Shown: piece by piece, positions 51,488-62,197 of the stretch
How positions within the stretch are numbered: position 1 is the first letter of the stretch
Layout: every line of letters begins with the position of its first letter
The notes under the pieces: model-generated
What the model was told of the DNA's origin: nothing
The model's database searches: none
What the model saw: the letters and a program-made list of their open reading frames with translations, nothing else
Made by a program: the position numbers and the translations under genes
Assembly: GCA_016893485.2 (NCBI GenBank)
Contig: JAFEKX020000001.1
Span: 2,728,001 to 2,792,000, forward strand
DNA from: Streptomyces sp. P3
Lineage (GTDB): Bacteria > Actinomycetota > Actinomycetes > Streptomycetales > Streptomycetaceae
Reading direction: 5' to 3'
DNA: 64,000 nucleotides

Positions 51488-52851
51488 CGGGGGTGTTTCC
51501 TTCCACCAGTTTCAGGAGGGCGGCCAGGTCGTCGGGCCGGATGTGGGGGGTTGAGGAGGGTGGCCTTGAGCCAGAGCCGCCCGTCGAACGCGGCCCGGCC
51601 GAGGACGGCCCGTCCGTCGGTGAGGAGTCGACGTCGTACGGCGGCCACGGCGTCGTCGGCCGCTCCGGCGGGCCGGAACAGGACGGTGCTGATGACGGGC
51701 GGGGCGTACAGCTCGAAGCCGGGGTGGTCGCGGATCAGGGCGGCGAACTCCCGTGCGCGGGTGCAGACGTGGTCGACGAGGGCGCCGAGTCCGGTGCGGC
51801 CGAGGGTTTTCAGGGTGACGGCGATCTTGAGGACGTCGGGTCTGCGGGTGGTGCGCAGTGAGCGGCCGAGGAGGTCGGGCAGGCCCGCTTCGGTGTCGTC
51901 GTCGGCGTTGAGGTAGTCGGCGCGCTGGGTGAGGGCGGCGAGGTCGCGGGGGTGGCGGACGGCGAGGAGTCCTGCGGCGACGGGCTGCCAGCCGAGTTTG
52001 TGCAGGTCGAGGGTGACGGTGTGGGCGCGGTCGAGTCCGGCGAGGCGGTCGCGGTGACGGTCGCTGAAGACGAGGCCTCCGCCGTAGGCCGCGTCGATGT
52101 GGAGACGGGCGCCGTGGGCCGCGCACAGGCCGGCGATCTCGGGCAGCGGGTCGATGAGTCCGGCGTCGGTGGTGCCCGCGGTGGCGGCGACCAGGACGGA
52201 GCCGCGGGCGCCGGGCAGGGCGGTGAGGGCCTCGTCGAGGGCGGCGGGGTCGAGGGTGCCGGTGGGGGCCGGGACGACGACGGGGTCGGGCAGGCCGAGC
52301 AGCCAGGCGGCGCGGGGCAGCGAGTGGTGGGCGTTGCTTCCGCAGACCAACTGCACGCTGCCGCCCTGGGCTTCACGGGCGAGCAGCAGGGCGAGCTGGT
52401 TGGCCTCGGTGCCGCCGGTGGTGACGAGGGCGTCGGCGAGGCCGATCGCGTGGGCGAGGGTGCGGGTGACGAGCGCTTCGAGCGCGCTGGCGGCGGGAGC
52501 CTGGTCCCAGGAGTCGAGCGACGGGTTGAGCGCGCTGACGGCGAGGTCGGCGGCGGCGCTGACGGCGAGCGGCGGGCAGTGCAGGTGTGCTGCGCACAGC
52601 GGATCGGCGGGGTCGGCGGCGCCCTCCGCGAGCGCGTGCACGAGGGTGCGCAGGGCGTCCGGATCGCCCTCGTCCGGAAGTACGTCCCCTACGGCGTCCC
52701 GCATGCGGGCGGCGACCGCGTCGGGGCCGCCCGCGGGGAAGGGGCCGCCGCGGGCCCGGCGGCCGGTGTCGAGGGCGTCGAGGACGGTGTCGAGCAACGG
52801 CCGCAGGGCGTCGGGTCCTTCGGGACCTGAGGCTAGGGGTGCGCTGCTCAT
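51484..52851 (-). CDS. pyridoxal-dependent (lysine/diaminobutyrate-type) decarboxylase
   Basis: About 455 residues, group II PLP decarboxylase. LVTTGGTEANQLALLLAREA, GSNAHHSLPRAAWLLGL, HIDAAYGGGLVFSDRHRDRL and the PLP-lysine segment TVTLDLHKLGWQPVA are present. It resembles DesA, which makes cadaverine for desferrioxamine, but is shorter at the N-terminus. Two compensating indels (GGGGGG 51545-51550, one too many; one missing near 51493) leave the correct TGA in place. ATG 52851 has GGAGG 5 nt upstream. No iron-box-like operator is visible upstream. Confidence 0.88.
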   Translation of the reverse strand: MSSAPLASGPEGPDALRPLLDTVLDALDTGRRARGGPFPAGGPDAVAARMRDAVGDVLPDEGDPDALRTLVHALAEGAADPADPLCAAHLHCPPLAVSAAADLAVSALNPSLDSWDQAPAASALEALVTRTLAHAIGLADALVTTGGTEANQLALLLAREAQGGSVQLVCGSNAHHSLPRAAWLLGLPDPVVVPAPTGTLDPAALDEALTALPGARGSVLVAATAGTTDAGLIDPLPEIAGLCAAHGARLHIDAAYGGGLVFSDRHRDRLAGLDRAHTVTLDLHKLGWQPVAAGLLAVRHPRDLAALTQRADYLNADDDTEAGLPDLLGRSLRTTRRPDVLKIAVTLKTLGRTGLGALVDHVCTRAREFAALIRDHPGFELYAPPVISTVLFRPAGAADDAVAAVRRRLLTDGRAVLGRAAFDGRLWLKATLLNPPHPARRPGRPPETGGRKHPR

Positions 52852-52939
52852 GCTGTCCTCCGGGGCGCGTGGCATGCGGGGTTCCAGCTTGGACCCGGAT
52901 GAGTCGACGCGCCCGGGGAGAACAACGATCAGAACCCGA

Positions 52940-52980
52940 AAGGGTGTTGTTCAGTGCGGGTGAAGGGTGTTGTTCAGTGC
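52940..52980. repeat. 18-bp direct repeat upstream of the decarboxylase
   Basis: AAGGGTGTTGTTCAGTGC occurs at 52940-52957 and 52963-52980, period 23. An inverted GAACAAC lies at about 52919 opposite GTTGTTC, so a regulator or hairpin could be involved. It sits about 90 bp upstream of the decarboxylase start. Confidence 0.6.
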
Positions 52981-52991
52981 CCGGTGTCGGT

Positions 52992-53073
52992 GCGGGCGTT
53001 GCTGGGGGCTGCGCCCCAGCAACGCCCGCTTCGGCCCCGAAAGGGCCTCGTCCTCAAACGCCGGACGGGCTGG
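52992..53073 (-). terminator. repeat-element hairpin ending pepN
   Basis: A perfect 16-bp stem, GCGGGCGTTGCTGGGG with its complement (52992-53007 and 53014-53029), encloses GCTGCG. It is followed by GGCCC/GGGCC and CTCAAACGCCGGACGGGCTG, a repeat found after many Streptomyces genes. On the minus strand the repeat supplies the last pepN codons (SPSGV) and its TGA, then the hairpin. Confidence 0.82.
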
Positions 53074-55556
53074 TCTGTGTCCCCTGTACCCGCAACGCCC
53101 GTCCCAGGTCGTCCAGTTGGTCGACCAGCTTGCGGCGGAGGGACGGGATGAGGTCGGCATCGCGGAGGCATTCCTCGCCGAGGCGGAGGGTTTCCGGGTC
53201 GACGGCGTGGGCGGGGAACGCCCAGCGGCCTGCCGCGTCGGCGATGGCGGGGCCCCGGCGGGTGGCGAGGGCCACCGCGTCCGTGTAGAAGCGGGGCACG
53301 TACTCCCGTACCAGATCGGCCTGTTCGGGCTGCCAGAAGCCCCTGGGCGGTGGCGGTGAAGAGGTAGTTGGAGAGGTCGTCGGTGGTGAACATCGCCTCC
53401 CAGGCCGTGCGCTTGGCCTCGGGGTCGGGCAGGGCGGCGCGGCAGCGGGCGGCGCCTTCCTGGCCGGTGGCGGACGGGTCGCGCTCCAGCTCGGCGGCGA
53501 TCGCGGGCTCGTCGGTGGCGCCCAGGACGGCCAGGCGGGCCAGGACGCGCCAGCGGAGCTCCGGGTCCAGCTCGGGGCCGCCGGGGACGGTGCCCTCGGT
53601 GAGCCACGCGGCGATGGTGTCCGGGTGCGCTGCGACGTCGATGAAGTGGCGTACGGCGATGAGGCGCAGGCCGGGGTTGGAGCCGTCCTCGGTGCGGCGG
53701 ATGAGGTCGCGGCACAGCGCGGTGAGGGTGGCGAGGGCGACCGGGCGGCCCTCGGGGTGAGGTACCGGTCGGTGACCTGCGCGGAGGCGAACGCCAGGAC
53801 GCCCTGCACGAGGGCGAGGTCCGTCTCGTGCGGGAGGTGGGCGCGGGCGGCGTCCAGGTAGGCGGAGGCGGGGGAGTTCACCGTCGCGGACGGCGTCGCG
53901 CAGGGCGTTCCAGACGACCGCGCGGGTGAGGGGGTCCGGGAGGCCGGAGAGGCTGGTGCGGACGGCGTCGAAGGAGTCGGGGTCGAAACGGACCTTCGCG
54001 TAGGTGAGGTCACCGTCGTTGAGGAGCAGCAACGCCGGGCGCTTGCCCAGGGGTTGGGGCTCGCTCTGCGGCACGTCGAGGTCCAGGCGCTCGCGCAGGG
54101 TGAGGCGGCCGGTGTCGCCGGGGTCCTGGTCGTAGAGGCCCACGGCGATGCGGTGCGGGCGGCTGCCCGCGCGGTCGACGGTCAGGGTGTACGTGCCGTC
54201 GTCGGCGCGGGTGACGGTCGGGGGAGAGCGTGTCCACCCCGTCGTCCGCAGCCACGCGTCCGCCCACGCGTGGACGTCGCGTTCCGTGCCGGAGGCGAGG
54301 GAGTCGATGAAGTCGGCGAGGGTGGCGTTGCCGAACTTGTGGCGGGCGAAGTGGGTGTTGATGCCGGCGAGGAAGTCCTTCTCGCCGAGCCAGGCCACCA
54401 ACTGCCGTAGCGCGGAGGCGCCCTTGGCGTACGAGATGCCGTCGAAGTTGAGGAGGGCGGAGGCGGTGTCGTCGACGTTCTCCGGGGCGACCGGGTGGGT
54501 GGAGGGGCGCTGGTCGGCGTCGTAGCCCCAGGCCTTGCGGACGACGCCGAAGTCGGTCCAGGTGTCGGTGAAGCGGGTGGCCTCGGTGAGGGTCTGGTAG
54601 CCCATGTACTCGGCGAAGGACTCGTTCAGCCAGATGTCGTCCCACCACTGGAGGGTGACGAGGTCGCCGAACCACATGTGGGCCATCTCGTGGGCGATGA
54701 CCATGCCGCGGGTCTGCCGCTCGGTGTCGGTGACGGCGGAGCGGTAGATGAACTCGTCGCGGAAGGTGACCAGGCCCGGGTTCTCCATGGCGCCCGCGTT
54801 GAACTCGGGGACGAAGGCCTGGTCGTAGGAGTCGAAGGGGTACGGCTCCTCGAACTTCTCGTGGTAGCGGTCGTAGCACTGGCGGGTGATGTCGAGGATC
54901 TCCTCGGCGTCCGCGTCGAGGTGCGGGGCCAGGAGCGGCGGCAGTGGATGCCGAAGGGCAGGCCGCGGTGTTCGGTGCGGACCGAGTGCCAGGGCCGGCG
55001 GCCACGGCGACGAGGTAGGTGGAGATGAGGGGGTGGGGGCGGCCTGCCAGCGGCCTTCGCCGAGGTGTTCGGTGATGCCGTTGGCGAGGACGGTCCAGCC
55101 TTCGGGGGCCGTGACGGTCAGGTCGAAGACGGACTTGAGGTCGGGCTGGTCGAAGGCGGCGAAGACGCGCTGGACGTCCTCCATGAAGAGCTGGGTGTAG
55201 AGGTAGGTCTCGCCGTCGGTGGGGTCGGTGAAGCGGTGCATGCCCTCGCCGGTGCGGGAGTAGCGCATGCTCGCGTCGACGCGCAGTTCGTGCTCGCCGG
55301 CGGTGAGGCCGGGCAGCGGGAGCCGGTTCTCGACGAGGTGCGCGGGGTCGAGGGGGCGGCCGTCGAGGGTGACGGAGCGCAGCTCGGCGGGCTTGAGCTC
55401 GACGAAGGTGTCCGCGTCGGCACGAGCGGTGAACGCGATGACGGTGCGGGAGTCGAAGGTGTCCTCGCCCGTCGTCAGATCGAGTTCGATCGTGTAGCGG
55501 TGGACGTCGAGGAGCCTGGCACGGGTCTGCGCTTCGTCGCGCGTCAGTACGGACAT
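53054..55556 (-). CDS. pepN: aminopeptidase N, M1 family (frameshifted)
   Basis: About 834 residues as sequenced. A zinc metallopeptidase that removes N-terminal residues. GAMENPGLVTF (substrate motif) precedes HEMAHMWFG and NESFAEY (HExxH-18-E zinc ligands). The N-terminus SVLTRDEAQTRARLLDVHRY starts at ATG 55556. The C-terminal ERAP-like region has FIDVAAHPDTIAAWLTEGTV. Breaks occur near 55030, 54945, 53880, 53757 and 53345. The last codons and stop lie in an intergenic repeat. Confidence 0.94.
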
Positions 55557-55635
55557 GCAGGACATGCTGCCTGATGGCACCGACATGGCACAGGGGTGGC
55601 TGGGGACAGGACACCGACGCGGCCCGGTACGCGGC

Positions 55636-56193
55636 TTATGTCCGTTCCGGGGCGGGGGTGGGGGTGGGGGCGGGTGCGGGGGTGGCGCCCGCGGTGTTCT
55701 GGGCGTCGCGCTGGTAGGGCACGCGCGCGTCCGGGTGGGGCAGGGCGGGGCCTGGCGGGTCCTTGAGGAGGGCGCGGAGTTCGCGGACCTCCTGCTCGAG
55801 GGCCCGGTGGCGCTGGTGGGCGTCGTAGAGGTAGCGGACCTTGGTGCGCAGGGTCCAGGGGTCGACGGGCTTCATGACGAGGTCGGCGACGCCGAGGGCG
55901 AAGGCGGCGGCGGTCAGTTCCGGGTCGGTGCCGAAGCCGGTGAGCAGGAGGACGGGGATGTGCTGGGTCTGCTCCAGGCGGCGCAGGTAGCGGACGACGT
56001 CCAGGCCGCTGACGCCGGGCATGCGCACGTCGAGCAGGAGGAGGCCGACCTGGCCGCGGAGCACCTGCTTGAGCGCCTCGTCACCGCTGGTCGCGCGGGC
56101 GAGGCGATAACCCAGCGGGGCCAGCGCGCTCTCCAGGGCGTACAGAGTGTCCTCATGGTCGTCGACGATGAGGATCTTGGCATCCGACGGCAT
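55636..56193 (-). CDS. single-receiver response regulator with Pro-rich tail
   Basis: Intact, 185 residues. The receiver domain (residues 5-125) has AKILIVDDHEDTLYALESAL, the phospho-acceptor Asp in LLLLDVRMPGVSGLD, LLLTGFG and LVMKPVDPW. A short coiled coil follows (HRALEQEVRELRALLKDP), then a Pro/Ala/Thr tail with no DNA-binding domain. It probably works through protein contact, in a phosphorelay or with a phosphatase. No kinase is adjacent. Confidence 0.88.
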   Translation of the reverse strand: MPSDAKILIVDDHEDTLYALESALAPLGYRLARATSGDEALKQVLRGQVGLLLLDVRMPGVSGLDVVRYLRRLEQTQHIPVLLLTGFGTDPELTAAAFALGVADLVMKPVDPWTLRTKVRYLYDAHQRHRALEQEVRELRALLKDPPGPALPHPDARVPYQRDAQNTAGATPAPAPTPTPAPERT

Positions 56194-56344
56194 GGCCCGA
56201 CGTCCTCCCGCGTGGGACAACCAGCTTATGACGCAGGCACTGACGGGGCGTGCCCGCCAGTTGACATGGAGTGCACACGGAGTGCACAGCGCAGCATGGC
56301 CCCGAACCCGCCCCGCTGTCACGCCCATTACAGGACCCGTGAGG

Positions 56345-56695
56345 TCAGTTCGCCGTGGGTGAACCGCCGTTCACGGCGTCCTCCGCGATGCGCTCGTGGT
56401 GCCTGATCACCTCGGCGATGATGAAGGTCAGGAACTTCTCGGCGAACGCCGGGTCCAGCTTGGCGTTCTCGGCCAGGGTGCGCAGGCGCTCGATCTGGCG
56501 GGCCTCGCGGGCCGGGTCGGCGGGCGGCAGCCGGTGGGTGGCCTTGAGGAAGCCGACCTGCTGCGTGGCCTTGAAGCGCTCGGCGAGCATGTGGACGACG
56601 GCGGCGTCGATGTTGTCGATGCTGTCGCGCAGCCGGGCGAGTTCCTCGCGCACGGCGGGGTCGACGTCACCGGTTCCGTTGGTGCTGGTGGTCAT
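56345..56695 (-). CDS. chorismate mutase, AroQ type
   Basis: Intact, about 116 residues. ELARLRDSIDNIDAAVVHML, ERFKATQQVGFLKA and ARQIERLRTLAENAKLDPAF match the all-helical AroQ fold, with Arg, Lys and Gln positions for chorismate binding. It makes prephenate for Phe and Tyr. ATG 56695 is used; another ATG at 56704 is possible. Confidence 0.92.
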   Translation of the reverse strand: MTTSTNGTGDVDPAVREELARLRDSIDNIDAAVVHMLAERFKATQQVGFLKATHRLPPADPAREARQIERLRTLAENAKLDPAFAEKFLTFIIAEVIRHHERIAEDAVNGGSPTAN

Positions 56696-56800
56696 GGGCG
56701 ACAACCCTACGTGGCGTACGGCCGCCCGATCATCGGGACTGTGACAGTACGGCTGCTCGTCACCGGGTGTATGCGGCGCGCACCCACTCGATCGCCGGGA

Positions 56801-57688
56801 CTATGTGGCGCGCGGCCACTCGATGATCGGCGGATCGGCCGGATCGGGCACCTGGTCGCTCCAGCCGCCGGGGACGGTACGGCCCTGCTGGGCGCGGAAG
56901 CGGACCGGGGGCATGCCGACGCGGCGGGTGAACAGACGGCTGAAATAGGCGGGATCGTCGTAGCCGACCCGGCGGGCGACGGCGGCGACGGGCAGTTCGG
57001 TGGCGGCCAGCAGCCCTTGGCACGGCCCAGGCGGATGCCGAGGACGTAGTCCTTGGGGCTGCATCCGGCGCCCTGGCGGACGGCGGCGCGCAGGGCGGCG
57101 GGGGTCATCCGTGCCGGGCCGCGTGGTCGGCGACGGTCAACGGGAGACAGGCGTCGCGGGCGAGCGCCTGGAGGACGGGGTCGCCGTCGGGGGCGAGGTC
57201 GGCGCGGGCGCGGCGCAGGGCGACCAGGAGTTCGTGGACGGCGGCCCCGGTCTCCACCTCCAGGAGGGGGTTCCCGCGCCGTGCGGCGCGCGCCATGCGC
57301 CCGATGACCGCGCGGGGTCCGGCCGCGTCCGAGAGGGGCACCACGGGCCGCTCCGGCTCGATGTAGCCGAGTTCGGTGTACGTCGCCGTCGCGGGCCCGG
57401 TGAAGTCGACGAACCCCTCGTCCCAGCCGCCGCCGGGGTCGGGCGCGTAGTGGTGCGGCACTCCGGGGGTGAGCCACAGCAGCGCGGGCGCGGTGACGGT
57501 CGTACGGCGGCCGTCGGGGCCAGGTACCAGCCGCCGCCCGAGCTGATCACCACGGCGACGTGGTGATCCAGGGTGCGGGGGCCGACGGTGGGCAGGGCGC
57601 CGTACTGGAGGCCGACGCCGAGGCAGGCGAGGCCGAGGCGGTGGTGGGCGGGTGTGGGCGTGAAGAACCGCATCCAGGTGTGGTACAT
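56801..57688 (-). CDS. AraC family transcriptional regulator (frameshifted)
   Basis: About 296 residues. The N-terminal cupin sensor (LGVGLQYGALPTVGPRTLDH, HYAPDPGGGWDEGFVDFTGP) is followed by two C-terminal HTHs (GCSPKDYVLGIRLGRAKG, ELPVAAVARRVGYDDPAYFS-RLFTRRVGMPPVRFR). Breaks are near 57520, 57112 and 57015. It starts at ATG 57688, divergent from the GH35 gene 94 bp away, so it probably activates that gene in response to a galactoside. The palindrome GTCCATGGAC lies between them. Confidence 0.88.
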
Positions 57689-57781
57689 CGGCGCCCGCGC
57701 CCCCTCACACAGTGTTCGGTCCAAGTAGTGGTGATCTTTGTCCATGGACGTGATCGCCGCCAAGGGGGCGAGAGTCGGGGC

Positions 57782-59545
57782 ATGGGCGAGTTCACGGTGG
57801 GTGACAGGGACTTTCTGCTGGACGGGCGGCCGGTGCGGCTGCTGTCCGGGGCACTGCACTACTTCAGGGTGCACGAGGCGAGCTGGGGGCACCGGCTGGC
57901 GATGTTGCGGGCGATGGGCCTCAACTGCGTGGAGACGTACGTCCCGTGGAACCTGCACGAGCCGGCGCCGGGCGACTTCCGGGACGTGCAGGCGCTCGGC
58001 CGGTTCCTGGACGCGGCGCGGGAGGCGGGCCTGTGGGCGATCGTGCGCCCGGGGCCGTACATCTGCGCGGAGTGGGAGAACGGCGGGCTGCCGCACTGGC
58101 TGACCGGTGAACTGGGTCCCGCGCGCGTACCCGTGACGCACGCTTCCTGGGCCGTCTGGAGCGCTGGTTCCGGCAGTTGCTGCCCGAGGTCGCCTCCCGG
58201 CAGCTCGACCGCGGCGGCCCGGTGATCATGGTGCAGATCGAGAACGAGTACGGCAGCTACGGCTCCGACGCGGTGTATCTGCGGCGCGTGGAGGAGCTGT
58301 TGCGGAACCAGGGGGTCACGGTCCCGCTGTTCACCTCGGACGGTCCCGAGGACTTCATGCTGAGCGGCGGCTCGGTCCCCGGTGTCCTCGCGACCATCAA
58401 TTTCGGGTCCCACGCGCGCGTGGCCTTCGAGACCCTGCGCGGGCACCAGCCCGAAGGGCCGCTGATGTGCATGGAGTTCTGGTGCGGCTGGTTCGACCAC
58501 TGGGGCGGCGAACACGTGGTCCGGGACGCCGGGGACGCGGCGGACGCGCTGCGCGAGATCCTGGAGTGCGGCGCCTCGGTCAACCTCTACATGGCGCACG
58601 GCGGCACCAGCTTCGCCGGCTGGGCGGGCGCCAACCGGGGCGGCGGCGCCCTGCACGAGGGCCCGTTGGAGCCCGACGTGACGTCGTACGACTACGACGC
58701 GCCGATCGACGAGTACGGGCGCCCCACGGACAAGTTCTGGCGCTTCCGCGAGGTCCTCGCCGAGTACGCCGACGGCCCGCTGCCCGAACTCCCGCCCGCA
58801 CCGGCCGTGTTGGGCCACCCGGCCGAGGTGCACCTGTCCGGATGGGCGCCCCTGGACGACGTCCTGGAGACCCTCGGCGGACCGGAGACGACGGGGCCCG
58901 TGCCACCGACCTTCGAGGAACTGGACGTGGACCGCGGAATCGTCCGCTACGAAGTGACCGTTCCGGGACCGCGCGCCCCGTATCCGCTCACCGCGCGCGG
59001 GCTGCGGGACCTCGCGGTGGTGTACGTCGACGGGGAGCGGGCCGGGGTCCTCACGGAGGGCGACGAGCAGCTCAAGGAGCCTGTCGCCGGGCACGCGCGT
59101 GTGCGGTTGTGGGTGGAGTCCCTGGGGAGGGTCAATTACGGTCCGCGGCTCGGGGAACCGAAGGGCATCACCGGCGGGCTGTTGCACGAGCGGCAGTTCC
59201 TGCACGACGTACGCGCGCGTGGGCTGCGCCTGGACACGCTGGACGCCCTGGACGACGTCGGGGCGGTCGCCCTGCGGAGTTGCCGCCGGACGACTCCCCG
59301 GGCTGTACCAGGGCACCGTCGAGGTGCGCGGCACCGGGGACGCCCTGCTCGAACTGCCGGGCTGGACGCGGGGGTTCGTATGGGTCAACGGGTTCAATCT
59401 GGGCCGGTACTGGTCGGCTGGGCCGCGGCGGGAGCTGTACGTCCCCGGTGCGGTGCTGCGGGAGGGCGTGAACGACGTGTGGGTGCTGGAGCTCCAAGAG
59501 GCGCCGGTGCACTCGGAGTTCGCGCTCGCGCTGCGGGGCTGCTGA
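57782..59545 (+). CDS. beta-galactosidase, GH35 (frameshifted)
   Basis: About 588 residues, with no signal peptide, so probably cytoplasmic. FLLDGRPVRLLSGALHYFRV and RPGPYICAEWENGGLPHWL are GH35 hallmarks. The acid/base Glu is in VQIENEYGSYG and the nucleophile Glu in CMEFWCGWFDHWGG. C-terminal jellyroll domains end in FVWVNGFNLGRYWSAGP. Breaks are near 58125 and 59287. It cleaves terminal beta-galactose and is divergent from the AraC gene. Confidence 0.93.
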
Positions 59546-59578
59546 ACTGCTGAGCTGTCGAAAGGAGCCGTTGACGGT

Positions 59579-60872
59579 TCATCGGGCGATGGGGGCGGAT
59601 CCGATCTCGACCACCCGTGCCCAGTCGGGCGGGGTGTCCGGCACGTAGTCGGGGTCGTCCTCGGCGTACTCCCCGGTGTCGTAGCGGCGCGGGAAGAGGC
59701 CCACCACCGTCCGGCAGGGCGGCCGGGACCCGGCCAGTCGGTCTGGCCGTCGGTGAGGACGACGACCGCGTCGGGGCGGGGCTGGGTGCGCAGCGCCTTG
59801 GCGAAACCGGTGCGCAGGTCCGTGCCGCCGCCGCCCAGCAGCGGATGTCCTCGGCGCCGCACAGCGAGTGCGCGATTCCCGCCGCCGCGTCGCAGGGCAC
59901 CACGGTGACGAGATCGCGGCGCCCGCCCACCGCCCGTGCGATCGCGGCGACTTCGAGCAGCGCGCTGCCCAGTTCGGCGTCGCTGACCGATCCGGAGGTG
60001 TCGATGACCACGCACACCCGGGGCGGCCTGCGGCGCAGGCTCGGCAGCACGACGCCGGGCAGCGACACCGAACGACGCGAGGGCCTGCCGTAGACGTAGT
60101 CCTCCCCGCACCCGGCGCGGAGACCGCCGAACGGATCGCCGCGCCGAGCAACTGCCGCCAGGGCTGCGGCGGATGGAACGCCTCCTCCGCCCACCGCCGC
60201 CATCCGCGGGGCGCGCTGCCGGGGCGGCCGGTGATGCCCTGCGCGACCCGGAAGCGGACGGCGTCGCGCTGCTGCTCGGTGAGGCCGTCGGCGCCGTCCG
60301 CGCCCAGGTCCCAGTCCCGGTCGAGTCCGTCGGCGCCGCTGCCGCAGTCCAGCCAGGCCAACTCCTGGGTGCGCGGGCCGAGTTGGAACCAGCGGAGGTA
60401 GTCCTCCATCAGGTTCCCCGGGGGCAGGCCCAGCGCCTCCGGCCGGATCGCGCCCGCCGGGGTGGCCAGGCCGTCGCCGTACGCGTCGTCGTTGATCTCG
60501 AAGTCGGCGGCGATGTTCATCCGCAGCCGCTCCCCGGGCCGGTCAGCCCGCGCTCACGGGCGACACGGTCGCTGCGCCCGCGATGGTCCCGAAGCAGATG
60601 CGACACCTCGTGGACCCACACACCGGCCAGGTCCTCGACCGTCATCCGGTCCACGAAACCCGGCGACACATAGCAACGCCAGTGCCGGTCGACAGCCATC
60701 GTCGGCACGTTCCTCGACTCGACCGTGTGCAGCGCGAAGAGGGCGGTGGCGAGGTAGGGGCGGACCCGGGCGGCGTAGAGGCGGGCGGCGAAGAGTTTGT
60801 CGCGGTCGAGGGCGGGGGTGGGGGCGCGGTGACTCGGGTGTGCGGGGTGTTCCCGACTCCCGGCGTCCTCAT
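59579..60872 (-). CDS. DUF2201-type putative metallopeptidase with VWA domain (frameshifted)
   Basis: About 431 residues. The N-terminal half has a zincin motif HEVSHLLRDHRGRSDRVA; the C-terminal half is a VWA-like domain with MIDAS segment VVIDTSGSVSDAE and VVLTDGQTDW. This pairing is the DUF2201 architecture. Its ATG (60872) overlaps the MoxR stop as ATGA. Breaks are near 60795, 60543, 60115, 59840 and 59725; the end is VVEIGSAPIAR. VWA proteins beside MoxR ATPases usually act as client or adaptor of the AAA ring. Confidence 0.85.
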
Positions 60873-62125
60873 CGGCCTCCCTTCCCGGTGACGGCAGCCG
60901 CGCGTGCCTCCGCCGAGTCCGCCCGTTGCGACAGGGAGACCACTCCGGCCAGCCGTTCGATGGACGCGGGGACGTCCCAGTCCTCGCGGCGGAGCGACGC
61001 GAGGGTGGTTGCCGGGACGACGACCAGGTCCGGGGCGCCGGTCTCCAGGGCCCGGACCAGGAGCGCCCAGGCCGCGTCCCAGCGGGCCCGGTCGGGGCGG
61101 TTGCGGACGGCGGCCACCACGCCGTCGAGCACGGCCTGCCGCAGATCCCCGCGGTCGGGCAGCTCGCCCGCCGTCGGGTCGGCGAGGAAGATCTCCGGGT
61201 CGGGCAGGTCCATGCGGTCGACGCAGGCGAGCAGTTCGAGCCCGGGGCCGTCCCCCACCGTGCCCCTGACCAGCAGTGACAGCACCTCCCGTGAGGACCC
61301 GGCCGCCGTGGCGAAGGCGATCAGGCTGATCGCCATCTCCCAGCTCCGGGGCGACGGCCAGGCACCACCGCGCCGCGTCTCGTTGCCGGGCAGCTGGTGG
61401 ACGAGCTTGGGCCGGCCGGTGAGCAGCCCGCACACCGCGCGGCGCGCGAAGTCCACGGCCTCGGGCAGTTTCTCCGGGTCGAGCCGCGGCAGGGTCGCCC
61501 GCGGCCAGGTGCCGGCGAGTCCGCGGACGACGACCTCGTGGTCGTGGGTCCACTTGAGGTGCACGAACCGGTTGGCCAGCGGCGGGCTCAGCTCCCAGCC
61601 GTCGGCCGCCGAGGAGCGGGGGTTGGCGGCGGCCACGATCCGTACCCCCGGCGGCAGGCGCAGCGCGCCGATCCGCCGTTCCAGCACCAGCCGCAGCAAC
61701 GCGGCCTGCACGGCGGGCGGCGCGGTGGACAGCTCGTCCAGGAACAACAGCCCCTTCCCCGCCCGCACGAGCCGCACGGCCCAGTCCGGCGGGGCCATCG
61801 GGACTCCCTGCTCGGCGGGGTCGTCCCCGATGACGGGGAGCCCGGAGAAGTCGGACGGCTCGTGCACGCTGGCGATCACCGTCGTCAACGGCAGCTCCAG
61901 CGCGTCGGCGAGCTGCGTCAGCGCGGCCGTCTTCCCGATCCCCGGCTCGCCCCACAGCAGCACGGGCAGGTCGGCGGCCACGGACAGGGTCAGCGCCTCC
62001 AGCTGGACGTCGGGGCGCGGTTCGGTGGTGGTGTCGCGCAGCAGGGTCAACAGGTCCCCGGCGACGTCGAGTTGAGTGGGCGGGAGGGCGGGGTCGAGGG
62101 CGGCGTACAGGGTGCGTGTGGGCAT
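60869..62125 (-). CDS. MoxR-type AAA ATPase
   Basis: Intact, 418 residues. Walker A LLWGEPGIGKTAALTQLA, Walker B LLFLDELSTAPPAVQAALLR, sensor 1 IVAAANPRS, and HEPSDFSGLPVIGDD as in MoxR/RavA-like ATPases. It is coupled at both ends to unknown and VWA genes. It probably remodels or activates a protein partner with the VWA protein, as in other MoxR-VWA pairs. The client is unknown. Confidence 0.9.
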   Translation of the reverse strand: MPTRTLYAALDPALPPTQLDVAGDLLTLLRDTTTEPRPDVQLEALTLSVAADLPVLLWGEPGIGKTAALTQLADALELPLTTVIASVHEPSDFSGLPVIGDDPAEQGVPMAPPDWAVRLVRAGKGLLFLDELSTAPPAVQAALLRLVLERRIGALRLPPGVRIVAAANPRSSAADGWELSPPLANRFVHLKWTHDHEVVVRGLAGTWPRATLPRLDPEKLPEAVDFARRAVCGLLTGRPKLVHQLPGNETRRGGAWPSPRSWEMAISLIAFATAAGSSREVLSLLVRGTVGDGPGLELLACVDRMDLPDPEIFLADPTAGELPDRGDLRQAVLDGVVAAVRNRPDRARWDAAWALLVRALETGAPDLVVVPATTLASLRREDWDVPASIERLAGVVSLSQRADSAEARAAAVTGKGGR

Positions 62126-62197
62126 GGCGGATCACCTTTGGGGTCGAGGCGGGACATGGGTGAGGGCGAGCTCAGCGGTCGGCGACGCCCGGTGCGG

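Noticed and set aside
52852..52990. IdeR/DmdR iron box upstream of the decarboxylase
   Set aside because: No TTAGGTTAGG-like inverted repeat is present; only the GTTGTTC direct repeats are seen.
57859..60111. 750-residue minus-strand ORF opposite the beta-galactosidase
   Set aside because: Antisense shadow of the GH35 gene; only a short stretch near 59730-59840 is real, as a displaced piece of the VWA gene.
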